This document shows positions 17,662-26,475 of a stretch of DNA of 64,000 nt, piece by piece; within the stretch, counting starts at the first letter, position 1; each line of letters opens with the position of its first letter. This DNA comes from Prevotella koreensis (lineage in GTDB: Bacteria; Bacteroidota; Bacteroidia; Bacteroidales; Bacteroidaceae). The stretch lies in contig NZ_RYYU01000001.1 of the NCBI RefSeq assembly GCF_003977605.1, positions 1,688,539 through 1,752,538 on the forward strand, in the 5' to 3' direction. Both the position numbers and the translations under genes were made by a program. The notes beneath the pieces are model-generated. The model was not told the origin of the DNA. It did no database searches and worked only from the letters and a program-made list of their open reading frames with translations.

Positions 17662-19149
17662 ATGAGTATGAGATTAAGATTTTACTTTGCAACATTGTTG
17701 CTGCTGTGTTTTGTCTCTGCCAAGGGACAAGAGTATCATGTGGAAACTCCGGGAACACTACAAGAGGTTGTTGGCGAAGGTGCCGAGGAATTAACCCATA
17801 TTCGGGTGACCGGAACTCTTAACGGTCGAGACATTGACTTTCTACATTACCTTTGCTCTCTTAACTTCCCAAAGCCTGCAAGTATGAAAGACGAAACCTA
17901 TGTGAAATTAATGATGGAGAAGAAAGATAACGTTAGAGGAAACCTTCGACATCTTGACTTTGAGGATGCACGAATGGTTAACGATGCCTTGCCAAATCGA
18001 GCCTTTGCCGGAAGTTTCCTAGAAGAGATAAAATTACCCAAAACACTCAAGAAAATAGGTGCCTCGGCCTTTAGTTACAACGTGTTGCTCAAAGAGTTGA
18101 TTATACCTGAAAGCGTCGAGGAAATTGGAGAGAATTTGCTTTATTACTGTGTAAAAATTGAGAAGGTTAAACTTCCTGACAATCTTAAAGTGCTCAATGA
18201 TTTGTTATTTGCATGTTGTAGCAAGCTGAAAGAAGTAAATATCCCTTCTAAACTTAGAGAAATGCATGACGGAGTTTTTATTTATTGCACTAAAGTTACA
18301 CCTACTGTCGCCATCTTACCCGAAACGGTTGAAATATTGGATGGTGCAGCATATTATGGGATTAATACAATTGAAGAAGTGGTAGTTCCGCCCAATGTAA
18401 AAGTGTTAAGAGATGCTTTTTCCGGAATGCCTGGATTACGCAAAGCTACGATTCTTACCGATAAATTGACGGAGATAGGTGATTTTGCCTTTGAATGGTG
18501 CAGTGCCCTTGAAGAAGTAAATATTCCCGACGGAATCACTCGTATCGGCAAAAGTGCTTTCTTTTGGAATTTAAGACTTCGTAAAGCGAAAATTCCTTCT
18601 ACGGTCACACGTATAGAGGCGAAAGCTTTCGACAGTGATCCTTTGGATTCCATTGACATACCGGCCGGTGTAACATTTATAGGCAGAAATGCATTTTGGA
18701 ATAATGATCATCTAAAAAAGGTATATTGTCGCCCAATTGTGCCACCAGTGACCACTGACGGAGATGGTGAAGGCCCATATTTGCCATTCCATTCTAGTGC
18801 GACTGAAACTGCTATTCTCTATGTTCCAAAGGGTTCTGCCGAAGCCTACCGCAAATCCATGGTGTTCTCGGAGTTCGAGAATATCGTAGAATTGGAGTCT
18901 TGGCAATGGCCGTCTTCTGTTGATACTCCGATGAGTCAGACCGACCGGTATCGTGTTTATTGTAGCAACGGCATGTTGCATATTGAGTCTGACGGCAATG
19001 AAAGTGGAGAACCTGTGATTGTAAATGTATGTAACATCGGCGGAGCATCATATTGGAATGGACGTATCACAGACAACGTATCAATATCATTGCCAAAAGG
19101 CTTATATATTGTTCGTGTGGGAAAGACGGCTCATAAAGTATCATTGTAA
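17662..19149 (+). CDS. BspA-like leucine-rich repeat protein with type IX secretion tail
   Basis: The start at 17662 is chosen for AAGGAG just upstream and because it exposes a signal peptide (MRLRFYFATLLLLCFVSAKG); a longer frame begins at 17599. The 495-residue product has at least eight LRR_5 repeats of the BspA kind (for example LEEIKLPKTLKKIGASAFSY and LEEVNIPDGITRIGKSAFFW) between about residues 110 and 350. A C-terminal domain of about 75 residues ends in LPKGLYIVRVGKTAHKVSL, which is the type A sorting tail used by the type IX system. It should be exported to the cell surface and may bind host matrix or other cells. PorZ, encoded at 56-58 kb, belongs to the machinery that would handle it. 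Confidence 0.88.
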   Translation: MSMRLRFYFATLLLLCFVSAKGQEYHVETPGTLQEVVGEGAEELTHIRVTGTLNGRDIDFLHYLCSLNFPKPASMKDETYVKLMMEKKDNVRGNLRHLDFEDARMVNDALPNRAFAGSFLEEIKLPKTLKKIGASAFSYNVLLKELIIPESVEEIGENLLYYCVKIEKVKLPDNLKVLNDLLFACCSKLKEVNIPSKLREMHDGVFIYCTKVTPTVAILPETVEILDGAAYYGINTIEEVVVPPNVKVLRDAFSGMPGLRKATILTDKLTEIGDFAFEWCSALEEVNIPDGITRIGKSAFFWNLRLRKAKIPSTVTRIEAKAFDSDPLDSIDIPAGVTFIGRNAFWNNDHLKKVYCRPIVPPVTTDGDGEGPYLPFHSSATETAILYVPKGSAEAYRKSMVFSEFENIVELESWQWPSSVDTPMSQTDRYRVYCSNGMLHIESDGNESGEPVIVNVCNIGGASYWNGRITDNVSISLPKGLYIVRVGKTAHKVSL

Positions 19150-19163
19150 AATGGTAATGATAT

Positions 19164-19248
19164 AAAATAATTCACGTCCCATTCACGGTTGTCGGCATTC
19201 TTGATATAATATGAACGCTATTGCCGTGAATGAGACGTGAATTATTTT
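19164..19248 (+). terminator. Long hairpin terminator behind the LRR gene
   Basis: The arms 19164-19188 and 19224-19248 pair at 24 of 25 positions (AATTCACGTC against GACGTGAATT at the base) and end in ATTATTTT. The hairpin begins 14 bases after the stop codon. Confidence 0.8.
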
Positions 19249-19266
19249 GTGGTTTATCAGAACTTT

Positions 19267-20356
19267 GGCTTATATGACAAAAATGTGCTTATTTTAGAGT
19301 CGTTCTCTCTTATGTGACAAAAATGTGCTTAAAAACTCCCATTCCCCTTTTATTTTTTAGGGGAATGGGACTTTATAAAGTCCTGAATGAAGATCTTTCT
19401 TCTTTCCGTACTGATTCCCTTGTGTAGGTTCAATTTTGTCTTTAAATCTGCATTAAGTGATTCAATAGCATTGTTGGTATTTGGTATCTCCAACTCAGGG
19501 TAATCATAGTATGTCCACAAACACGACATATTCCTTTTAAGGCTCAAAAAAGCACTACGTAGAGTTTTATGAGTATAATGTGATTTACCATCTTCTGTTG
19601 TTGTTCGTTCCTTAAGAAAATCCTCCCATTTAGTATACCATTCTTATAAAGCCCCAATAAAGGACTCTTTGTCCGTATGACATAACATCTTGGATATTGC
19701 AAGCAGTTCTTTAGAAGCCTCAAGTTTGGGTCTTGAGGTTAGTTTTGTCTTTATAGTCATTACTTGATGGAACTGGCATAATTGGAATTTATAATTGGGG
19801 AAAGCTTGTCTAAGTCCCTTAAAACCATCGCATACAAGACCTTGAATGGTATATCCAAGTAATTCCAAGTAGTTTATGCCCTCTTTGTAATCTTCAAGAC
19901 GTTCATGCCTATTGATAAACTTAAACCAAAGTACATCACCAGACAATGAATCCTTCATAATAACTACACCAAAATTACGTCCCCAATAGGTGACATCCAT
20001 TAAAACCACTACCGGACGAACAAGAAGGTTGGGCAGGTCTTCTTTATAAGATTTGGTGAGCTTCCTATAAATAGTCCTGGTTGAAACTCCGTACTCCTCT
20101 GATAGATCTTTGATTGTAAGATTACCCTTGGAATAACGATTGTTAACAATGGTATTTGTAAGACGCTTATGTCCGACAAAGCTCCTCTTACAGCACTTAC
20201 AATACCAGCGTTGACAACCATTAAGATGACCACGTTTTATAGTCGATTTTGAGCCACAATAAAAGCAGATTTTTTGCCATAAAAATATAAATAGAACAAA
20301 GATAATGATTATTAGACAGTTGCAAGGATTTTAAGCACATTTTTGTCATATAAGCC
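19267..20356 (-). mobile_element. IS element with MULE-like transposase, inactive
   Basis: The ends are 25-bp perfect inverted repeats beginning GGCTTATATGACAAAAATGT (19267-19291 and 20332-20356). The flanks AGAACTTT (19259-19266) and CGAACTTT (20357-20364) are probably an 8-bp target duplication with one change. A second copy of the inner end sequence, CTTATGTGACAAAAATGTGC, lies at about 19309-19332. The single gene inside carries a stop codon. Confidence 0.85.
19350..20279 (-). pseudogene. IS256/MULE-type transposase with in-frame stop
   Basis: One frame runs from about 20279 to 19350 (310 codons) and is interrupted only by TAA at 19646-19644. It encodes an N-terminal zinc ribbon (CFYCGSK...CKCCKRSF), an HTH (YGVSTRTIYRKL), the first catalytic Asp in VLMDVTYWGRNFG, the second in VCDGFKGL followed by the C-x-x-H of QLCQFHQ, and the Glu in NTNNAIESLNADL. 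This matches the IS256/MULE group. No ATG is found at the N-terminus in this frame, so initiation is also unclear. The stop separates the second Asp from the Glu, so no active enzyme would be made. Confidence 0.82.
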
Positions 20357-20365
20357 CGAACTTTA

Positions 20366-20415
20366 GGTGTAATGGACATTTGGCAGGCATAAATCTCTCA
20401 AATGTCCATTATACC
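20366..20415. terminator. Hairpin beside the IS, terminator-like
   Basis: GGTGTAATGGACATTTG (20366-20382) pairs with CAAATGTCCATTATACC (20399-20415), 16 of 17 positions. It stands just outside the IS and before a second hairpin; it may have belonged to a gene since lost. Confidence 0.5.
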
Positions 20416-20429
20416 GATTTGGGATAAGA

Positions 20430-20479
20430 AATCCGCATCGGGAGATATTTATGTTCTTTCGAACTTCCCGATGCGGATT
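20430..20479 (-). terminator. Terminator of the TonB receptor-cbiK operon
   Basis: AATCCGCATCGGGA (20430-20443) and TCCCGATGCGGATT (20466-20479) form a perfect 14-bp stem about 60 bases behind the cbiK stop codon. Confidence 0.75.
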
Positions 20480-20538
20480 ATTATTCATTCCATTTCACTG
20501 CCTACGTCATGAGCGGCGTGAAATGTTGTGGGATGAGA

Positions 20539-21678
20539 TTAATCACCTGCTGTTGTAGGAGTTGACATAGCATCCTCTGTTCCGAGTTTCTTGATAGCAT
20601 CCTTGGTGTGTTCTATCCACAACTTGAGGACAGCAGAGCGTTCACCGAGAGCCGGAATATAGTCTTCTCCTTCTTTGTATTTCTTCCAGCAAGCCTCTGA
20701 CTTAGGATAATTTTTCACGTATGCAGAAGCATTGAGACCCTTGTCATTGAGGAAAGAGAACCAACTTGCTTTGTCTTCCGGGTCGGCCATATCGTTGTGA
20801 GCGTGGTCACCTGCGATGAACATCAACGGATAAAGTTGAACCTTATCGCCTTTCTTAAGACCTGCTTTAATCATGCGGTCGTAAACATCAGCAACCAAGT
20901 TGTTTTCCATATCTACCGTACCAACAAACATTTTTTTCGGTTTAATCATCTGAAGAACATTCTCAAGTTCGGTGTAACGTATGTTCGCGCCGAAATAGTC
21001 GTATCCTTCAGGGTTACCATGACCCATGAAAGCAACTGCTCCTGAATTGAGTGCTTCTAAGATATCCGGCTCATTAACGAGTACTTGTGCGAGTTTCTGA
21101 ACGTCTCCACCTTCTGCCATCAGCGGTGTTCCTACCACTACCTGTTTGTCAAGGCTCTTCATGTACTCCTTGGTGAAGTCGTTGTTGCGGTTGTTCATGA
21201 AGTCTTTCACGTAAGAGTCGCGCACACGACGATATTCCTCACCCGGTGTAACCTGCAATGACTGAACAACAATCTGCTTGTAACCTGCCATACCGATAGC
21301 GGTAAGCCAGTGCTCCGGGTCGAAGTATTCGCGCACCTCTGCTCCCTCAGCCTTGTGCTCTCCGGCACGTGCATTGTTGATACAGATAGCAGAAGAGAAT
21401 GAGAGATAAACGTCATAATCCTTGAAGCTTTTTTCGTATTCGCTCTTTACATGGTCGAATGTGTCGAAAGCCTGCTGCCATGTAGCACCGAATGCCACGA
21501 GAAGAATCACCTTGTCACTCTTCTTGTGTTTCTTTACGGTTTCGTTTACTACTTTCTGGTAACGGTCGTAGTTAGACTGTCCACCGGTGTTGTCATCGTC
21601 ATCACTACAAGCAGTGAAAGACACTGAACCGATAATCGCCATCATGGCAATCATCAAAAACTTAATCTTCTTCATCAT
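20539..21678 (-). CDS. CbiK-family chelatase lipoprotein
   Basis: The 379-residue protein has a lipoprotein signal (MMKKIKFLMIAMMAIIGSVS then FTAC, Cys about residue 24) and an acidic DDDD stretch after it, so it is probably a lipoprotein reaching the outer membrane. The rest resembles sirohydrochlorin cobaltochelatase CbiK: VILLVAFGATW, VQSLQVTPGEEYRRV, VAFMGHGNPEGYDYFGANI and FIAGDHAHNDMAD. The His of GHG and of GDHAHND fit metal-binding positions; the first active-site His, expected in QSLHV, is Gln here. It overlaps the TonB receptor gene by 17 bases. Periplasmic CbiK forms act on haem or tetrapyrroles, so metal or porphyrin handling after uptake is the likely task. Confidence 0.88.
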   Translation of the reverse strand: MMKKIKFLMIAMMAIIGSVSFTACSDDDDNTGGQSNYDRYQKVVNETVKKHKKSDKVILLVAFGATWQQAFDTFDHVKSEYEKSFKDYDVYLSFSSAICINNARAGEHKAEGAEVREYFDPEHWLTAIGMAGYKQIVVQSLQVTPGEEYRRVRDSYVKDFMNNRNNDFTKEYMKSLDKQVVVGTPLMAEGGDVQKLAQVLVNEPDILEALNSGAVAFMGHGNPEGYDYFGANIRYTELENVLQMIKPKKMFVGTVDMENNLVADVYDRMIKAGLKKGDKVQLYPLMFIAGDHAHNDMADPEDKASWFSFLNDKGLNASAYVKNYPKSEACWKKYKEGEDYIPALGERSAVLKLWIEHTKDAIKKLGTEDAMSTPTTAGD

Positions 21679-23794
21679 AATAATTTTGTTTTAAATTAGA
21701 ATTGAATTTATTAGAGGTTCTCTTACCTTTAGAGAATTTTATAGTAAACTTGGCATATATCGTAGTACCGGGCGTGGTCGTGCCGAGATGCAGGCCGTGC
21801 GGTGTCCGGTCAACATAGTTGAAGATATTGTCTATTCCGGCCTCAAGGCTGTAACCCATGCTCTTGCTGCGTCCGAAATCGTGTGTGGTATTAATTCTCC
21901 AAATGTTATATCCCTTTCCGTCACCATTGATTTGGTAGTAACGTTTGGACGACATCTTTGCGTAAAGTCCTATTCCGAATGCGTAGCCGGGCGTGAACCT
22001 GTGGTTCCATGTGGCAAACAGATTGGCCTTGTGGCGTGCCATGCCGTCTATTACAACGCGTTTTAGCGTGTTCTCTTCGGTGTCATATAGGTTTGCGCGG
22101 GTGTTGAGATAACTATATCCCATGCCCATGCTGACCTCACGAATGCGGTATCTTGCGGTGAAGTCGATGCCCATTGTCTTGGCATCTTCTACATTCCTGA
22201 ATTGCCTTACGGCAATGGGGTCATACTCTACGATGTATTCTCCGGGTGCTTCAGACTTTGGAATCGTTACCAATGTAATCATATTATCCACGCTGTTGTG
22301 GTAAGCCGTAAGCGTAATTGACAGTCCGTGGCCGTTATATTCTCCTCCGAGCGAGAAGTAGTTGCTTGTCTGCGGTTTCAGTTCGGTGTTTCCGAGATAC
22401 AGATATGTGCCCACCATTTTTCTCACATATTGGTAGTACATCTCCTTGATTGTCGGCACTTTGAAGCCCTGACTCCATGTGGCTCGCCACCTGAACCGTT
22501 CGCCCGTGTGTATCATTGCCGAGAGTTTCGGTGTCAGTCTGAATCCGAACATGTGGTTATGGTTCAGTCGCAGTCCTGCGCTGATGTTAATCCACCGTAT
22601 CATGTCGAACTCGTCTTGCACGTATATCGCTTCGTGGTTTGCGCTTGCTCGTCCGCCTTTCACTCTTACGGGTGCTTTCAGCCAATCGTATCTGTATTCC
22701 ATTCCCGCCGACAGTCGATTGTTGTAAGGCACAGCGAACACGCCTTTAAGATCGACTATTGTGCGCTGTTGGTCGCTCTGCAACAACTGTTGCGTCGGGA
22801 AATATGGGTAGTAATGCGTAAGTTTTCCCTTGTAATATCCGTCTGTCAGCGTGGTATCGGTAAACAGATAATAGTATGCGTGACGATTCCAATTAACATC
22901 GAACGTGATATAATCTGTCTTAGACAAGTTCAGTTTGGCTCCTGCTCCGGCCGAAGCGTTGCGATACATGAGGTCGTAGGTATGGACATCTGTCGAAGCG
23001 TACTTGCCTGACGGTCTGTATATTCGTTTCCAATAGAAACTTCCGTCAGCGTAGAGTTGCAGATTTCTGCCGGCCTGATATGTCAGTCTTTCGGAAATCT
23101 GCCAATTCGTGTGACGGTTTACGGTCTTGTTTCGCGAGTCGGTAATGAGGAACTCCGTTTGGTGTATATCCTCTACCGAAGTGTTCTGCCAACCATCGCT
23201 GTGCTGCCATTGGAAGTTGGTGAACGACTGCAGTTTGCCAAGAGTGAGTCCCAAGCCGTTGTGTTGTCTCACATCGCCGTAACTTCCCACTCTGGTGGAG
23301 TTCTCCATAAGCATTCCCTCGCTACGTTTCTTGGTTATGATGTTCACCACTCCCGCTATTGCATCACTGCCATAGAGAGCCGACGACGCACCTTTCACAA
23401 TCTCAATGTGGTCGATGTTTTGCGGGTCTATCAACCCAAGGTCGTTCTCTCCGCCGTTGTCGCCGTGTATTCTCTTTCCGTCGATGAGTATCAGTATGTA
23501 GGAGTTTCCCAGTCCGTTAATCTGCATTCTCGACCCCATGTCGCTCTCGCTGAAATCGAACGATGCCGACAACATTCCGAGTATGTCCTCTATGCTGCGT
23601 GCTCCGTAGTTGCGTAACTGCTTTCCGCTTATCACTTCTGTTTGCACAGGTGCGTTTTTCAGCAGATGTTCTGTTCCCGTACCGGTAATAACCACCTCGT
23701 CGAGGGTGACTTCCTTGTCACTCTCGACTTGTGCCATGGCGGTTATTGCCAAGACGAAGAACGTTATTAATATTATTAATCTTTGCTTGCGCAT
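21662..23794 (-). CDS. TonB-dependent outer membrane receptor
   Basis: A 710-residue receptor with a signal peptide (MRKQRLIILITFFVLAITAM). Its plug domain follows (about 30-150: LDEVVITGTGTEHLLKNAPV, ILILIDGKRIHGD, IVKGASSALYGSDAIAGVVN) and then a beta barrel ending in a short phenylalanine-containing tail. Size and plug resemble the haem/cobalamin class (HmuR, BtuB) rather than SusC, which is longer. No SusD gene is nearby. The gene overlaps the CbiK-like lipoprotein gene and lies 13 bases behind a truncated second receptor, so all three formed one operon. The substrate is probably a tetrapyrrole or metal complex; this is inferred from the chelatase. Confidence 0.92.
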   Translation of the reverse strand: MRKQRLIILITFFVLAITAMAQVESDKEVTLDEVVITGTGTEHLLKNAPVQTEVISGKQLRNYGARSIEDILGMLSASFDFSESDMGSRMQINGLGNSYILILIDGKRIHGDNGGENDLGLIDPQNIDHIEIVKGASSALYGSDAIAGVVNIITKKRSEGMLMENSTRVGSYGDVRQHNGLGLTLGKLQSFTNFQWQHSDGWQNTSVEDIHQTEFLITDSRNKTVNRHTNWQISERLTYQAGRNLQLYADGSFYWKRIYRPSGKYASTDVHTYDLMYRNASAGAGAKLNLSKTDYITFDVNWNRHAYYYLFTDTTLTDGYYKGKLTHYYPYFPTQQLLQSDQQRTIVDLKGVFAVPYNNRLSAGMEYRYDWLKAPVRVKGGRASANHEAIYVQDEFDMIRWINISAGLRLNHNHMFGFRLTPKLSAMIHTGERFRWRATWSQGFKVPTIKEMYYQYVRKMVGTYLYLGNTELKPQTSNYFSLGGEYNGHGLSITLTAYHNSVDNMITLVTIPKSEAPGEYIVEYDPIAVRQFRNVEDAKTMGIDFTARYRIREVSMGMGYSYLNTRANLYDTEENTLKRVVIDGMARHKANLFATWNHRFTPGYAFGIGLYAKMSSKRYYQINGDGKGYNIWRINTTHDFGRSKSMGYSLEAGIDNIFNYVDRTPHGLHLGTTTPGTTIYAKFTIKFSKGKRTSNKFNSNLKQNYYDEED

Positions 23795-23807
23795 TTATCT
23801 TTTATTA

Positions 23808-24914
23808 TCAATATTTGAATTTGATTGCACAACTTACGTAGAAAGTACGACCCGGGCTAAGTGTTGCGTAGTTGCTGTTGTATGGACGGTCGTCTGTCCA
23901 GTCGAGCAGGTTCTCCACGCCGAAGCCTGGTTCTACGACAAGTTTTTTGAGGTTGAATGCGTGGCGAGTAGAGAAGTCCCACATGTTATAGTTTGGCGCA
24001 TAACCGTAACTTTCGCTGAAGCGGCGGCTGTATATGCGACCATTGAAGTTTGCATGCAGTGTATATAGACCCCATGAGCGTGCCCATTGTGCTCCCATTG
24101 TCCATGCGTTCTTTATTGTTTTGTCGAGAGTTTTCTCGGTTTCATCGTCCTTTGCTTTCAAGTGTGTGTATGCAGCGTTGAGCGAGAAACCGTATCCGAG
24201 GTTGGCATTCATAGAGAGAGTTGTACCGAGCACAGATGCGCGGTCGATGTTCTGACGCTGTCTGACGGTTTTGTGTCCATACTTCGCAATAGCATCAGCA
24301 CCCTGTGCAATGGTAACATAGTCAATCATGTCGCGCACCTTGTTCAGGAAAACGTTGCCCGAAACCGTGAGCCATGAAGTCTGGTATTCTGCATTCAGTC
24401 CGTAATAGTTGTTCTTCTCCGGCTTCAATGCACTGTTACCAATCGTCAGGCGATCGGTGTTCTTGGCTATGTCTGTGGCAAAGATTTCGCTCAGTGTCGG
24501 TGCTTTGTAACCCATTGCGTAGTTTGCACGCAGGTTTAATCCGCCCACTCTGTACATAAGTGCCACGTTCGGTGTGGCGTAGTTGTGGAAGTTCTGATGA
24601 TAGATGTATCTCACTCCGAGCAGCGCATGCAGTCCGCCGGATATCTTCATCTCGTCCTGAACGAACAGGGCGAATGTGCTTGCCATCTTTTTTCTGATGT
24701 TATCAGTCGCGCTCTTGAGAGCATCAATCTGATAGTCAACACCTACAGACATTTTGTTTCCTTCGCCAAGAATGAACACTCCCTTGAGTGTAGCCTCGTG
24801 GAATCGTGTGCGCTTTCTCAGCAGCGATGTTCCATTCGGTATAGTTATTTCGCCTTTCTTGTTTTTTACATCAACGAAATAATCGTACTTAGAGCATTCT
24901 ATGTTTCCCACCAA
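23808..24914 (-). pseudogene. TonB-dependent receptor, C-terminal part only
   Basis: The 368 residues are the barrel half of a TonB receptor: MASTFALFVQDEMKISGGLH, LRANYAMGYKAPTLSEIFAT, NSALKPEKNNYYGLNAEY and the terminal strand RTFYVSCAIKFKY. The signal peptide, plug and first strands (some 300 residues) are missing. The frame begins at a TTG and can be followed upstream only to a TAG near 24977, next to the IS110 element. The N-terminal part is not found on the far side of the IS, where the trhA terminator begins, so it was deleted rather than merely split. Two related receptors stood in tandem here. Confidence 0.85.
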
Positions 24915-25008
24915 ATAAAATCTTGTTTTTAACGTTACTTTTAACAGTTGCGTTCCAAGAATTCCGATTATTCTCTATCCATTCATTTTATTCATTTTTT
25001 TATTACAT

Positions 25009-26046
25009 TTATCTGTTGATACATTCGTATTCGGGATTATACTTTTCCTTTGATACGGCTAATGCCGTTATTACGTGTATGAGTTTGTTTTTTACATTAT
25101 TCAGTGCTACCCCTTGATGTTTTCCTCTGCTGATGAGATGTTCAAAATATTGCCTGAACTTGGGTTCCCATCTAACAGCAATTCTTGCAGCCTGTGTGAG
25201 TAAGGATTTGAGCATTTTGTTTGCAATCTTACTTACTCTTGCCACCTTATGTACACTTGTTCCGGACTCTTGTGCAAATGCTGCTACTCCCCAATATGTG
25301 GCTATCTTCTTTGCATTGCCTCCAAAGTCCTTAAAGTTATTTGTGTAAGCGATAAAGGCTGCGGCATTAATCAAAGATATTCCTTTGACAGAAGTAATAC
25401 TATCGTGGGTTGTCTTGAGTTCCTCATCCTCTTCGATAAGTTCCTGCATCTTTTCCTCGCATTTTTTAATGATGGCTTTTATCTGTTTAATTATCTTGGT
25501 TGAACTATCAACAATGAATCTTACATCGCCTAATTCTTTCTTGAAGTCATCCGTGATATTTTTACGAACAGCCATTGCTTTCATTTGAGATACCAAATGC
25601 TGGCGGAACAGAAACAACTCTTTGAGTCGGGAAACATTCTTTGATAAAGGAACGTAACATACTGCCATATCTTGATAACGATAAGCATAGAGGGCTATCT
25701 TTAACGAGTCAGCCTTATCACTCTTACCTCTGCTGATACCCAAAGATCTCTTGATGCGAAGTCCGCTGTCGAGCCATATTGAATAACCTTTGGCGTACAA
25801 GAAGTTGCTTAAAGGCAAAGAGTATTTACCGGTCTTTTCTCCACACAAGAGTAGTTCATCAGCGTTTATCTTCTTTACAGATGACTTTATCCATGTGACA
25901 AATGCTTTAAAACCCTCTTTCTTGTTGGTAAACTTTTCATGGACAGCAGATTGCACTGCTTCTGAAAGTTCTGAGTTGCGACAGTCCAATAAGGTCGCAT
26001 CGAAAGTTTCTTTCGAAAAATCAATTCCAATAATAATTTTTTTCAT
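25009..26046 (-). CDS. IS110-family DEDD recombinase
   Basis: The 345-residue protein is complete for the family. The N-terminal RuvC-like DEDD domain begins with IIIGIDFSKETFDATL (first Asp at about residue 9), continues with CGEKTGKYSLPL (Glu) and ends with SRGKSDKADSLKIALYAYRY (two Asp). A coiled-coil linker follows (about 180-215). The C-terminal Tnp20 domain has SVKGISLINAAAFIAYTNNF and YWGVAAFAQESGTSVHK, whose Ser is the expected nucleophile. IS110 recombinases are guided to donor and target by a bridge RNA made from the non-coding end. The reading frame is intact, so the element may be active. Confidence 0.93.
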   Translation of the reverse strand: MKKIIIGIDFSKETFDATLLDCRNSELSEAVQSAVHEKFTNKKEGFKAFVTWIKSSVKKINADELLLCGEKTGKYSLPLSNFLYAKGYSIWLDSGLRIKRSLGISRGKSDKADSLKIALYAYRYQDMAVCYVPLSKNVSRLKELFLFRQHLVSQMKAMAVRKNITDDFKKELGDVRFIVDSSTKIIKQIKAIIKKCEEKMQELIEEDEELKTTHDSITSVKGISLINAAAFIAYTNNFKDFGGNAKKIATYWGVAAFAQESGTSVHKVARVSKIANKMLKSLLTQAARIAVRWEPKFRQYFEHLISRGKHQGVALNNVKNKLIHVITALAVSKEKYNPEYECINR

Positions 26047-26235
26047 ATCTTTGTAGTTATAAATGGAGAGATTAACCGGAAGCAGCTTGACTCAACAACT
26101 CTAAATAGTCTCGAAGACTAAGCATTCTATCCGGTCTATGCAGCTTTGACAAGGGGACAAATACAGTCATAGGGCTTTTAAGCCCATTTGGGGTTCTTGT
26201 CTTGTTCCTTGTCAGGTTAATTTTCTCCTTTTTAC
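26047..26235 (-). ncRNA. Candidate bridge RNA of the IS110 element
   Basis: The non-coding stretch upstream of the recombinase contains several short hairpins: TAGTCT/AGACTA around CGA (about 26106-26120), GGGCTT/AAGCCC (about 26172-26185), and the GACAAG/CTTGTC pairings around 26150-26215. In the IS110 subgroup the bridge RNA with its target- and donor-binding loops is encoded here. Its limits and loops are not determined. Confidence 0.5.
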
Positions 26236-26355
26236 AACAAAGGTAAGAAAATTAATCCCGGAATAAAAGTTTACTTTTATAAATTGATAAACTTTTTATT
26301 CGATGCAATCTCTTTATTTATTGCAATTCATATTGCAAACTTAGAGATTGGGGTT
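26236..26355. other. AT-rich junction between IS110 and the trhA terminator
   Basis: No gene is seen. The stretch is AT-rich with a hairpin (AAAAGTTTA against TAAACTTTTT, about 26265-26299) that may belong to the IS end. The IS boundary and the original flank of the deleted receptor gene lie here. Confidence 0.4.
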
Positions 26356-26399
26356 AAAGGAGTTCAGAAAACCATTAACGAGTTTTTCTGAACTCCTTT
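26356..26399 (-). terminator. Terminator behind trhA
   Basis: AAAGGAGTTCAGAAAA (26356-26371) pairs perfectly with TTTTCTGAACTCCTTT (26384-26399), a 16-bp stem about 75 bases downstream of the trhA stop. Confidence 0.85.
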
Positions 26400-26475
26400 C
26401 TTTATATCCTTATATCTTCCAAAGACCTACATAAAAAACCCGAACAACTACCGGCAACTCCTTCCTTTCACTCTC

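Larger units (their letters stand above)
24960..26300 (-). mobile_element. IS110-family insertion sequence (ends approximate)
   Basis: A DEDD recombinase gene is flanked by a short right end (24960-25008) and a long structured left non-coding stretch (26047 to about 26300). IS110 elements lack terminal inverted repeats, so the ends cannot be read directly. The left boundary given here is where the TonB receptor frame is lost. Confidence 0.75.

Noticed and set aside
20009..20233. Separate 74-codon minus-strand frame at the N-terminus of the IS transposase
   Set aside because: It is out of frame; the frame encoding the zinc ribbon and HTH is continuous with the catalytic part, so this is a shadow.
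20357..26475. Cobalamin riboswitch before the TonB receptor-cbiK operon
   Set aside because: The operon's native upstream region has been lost at the IS110 junction and no B12-box-like sequence was seen in what remains.
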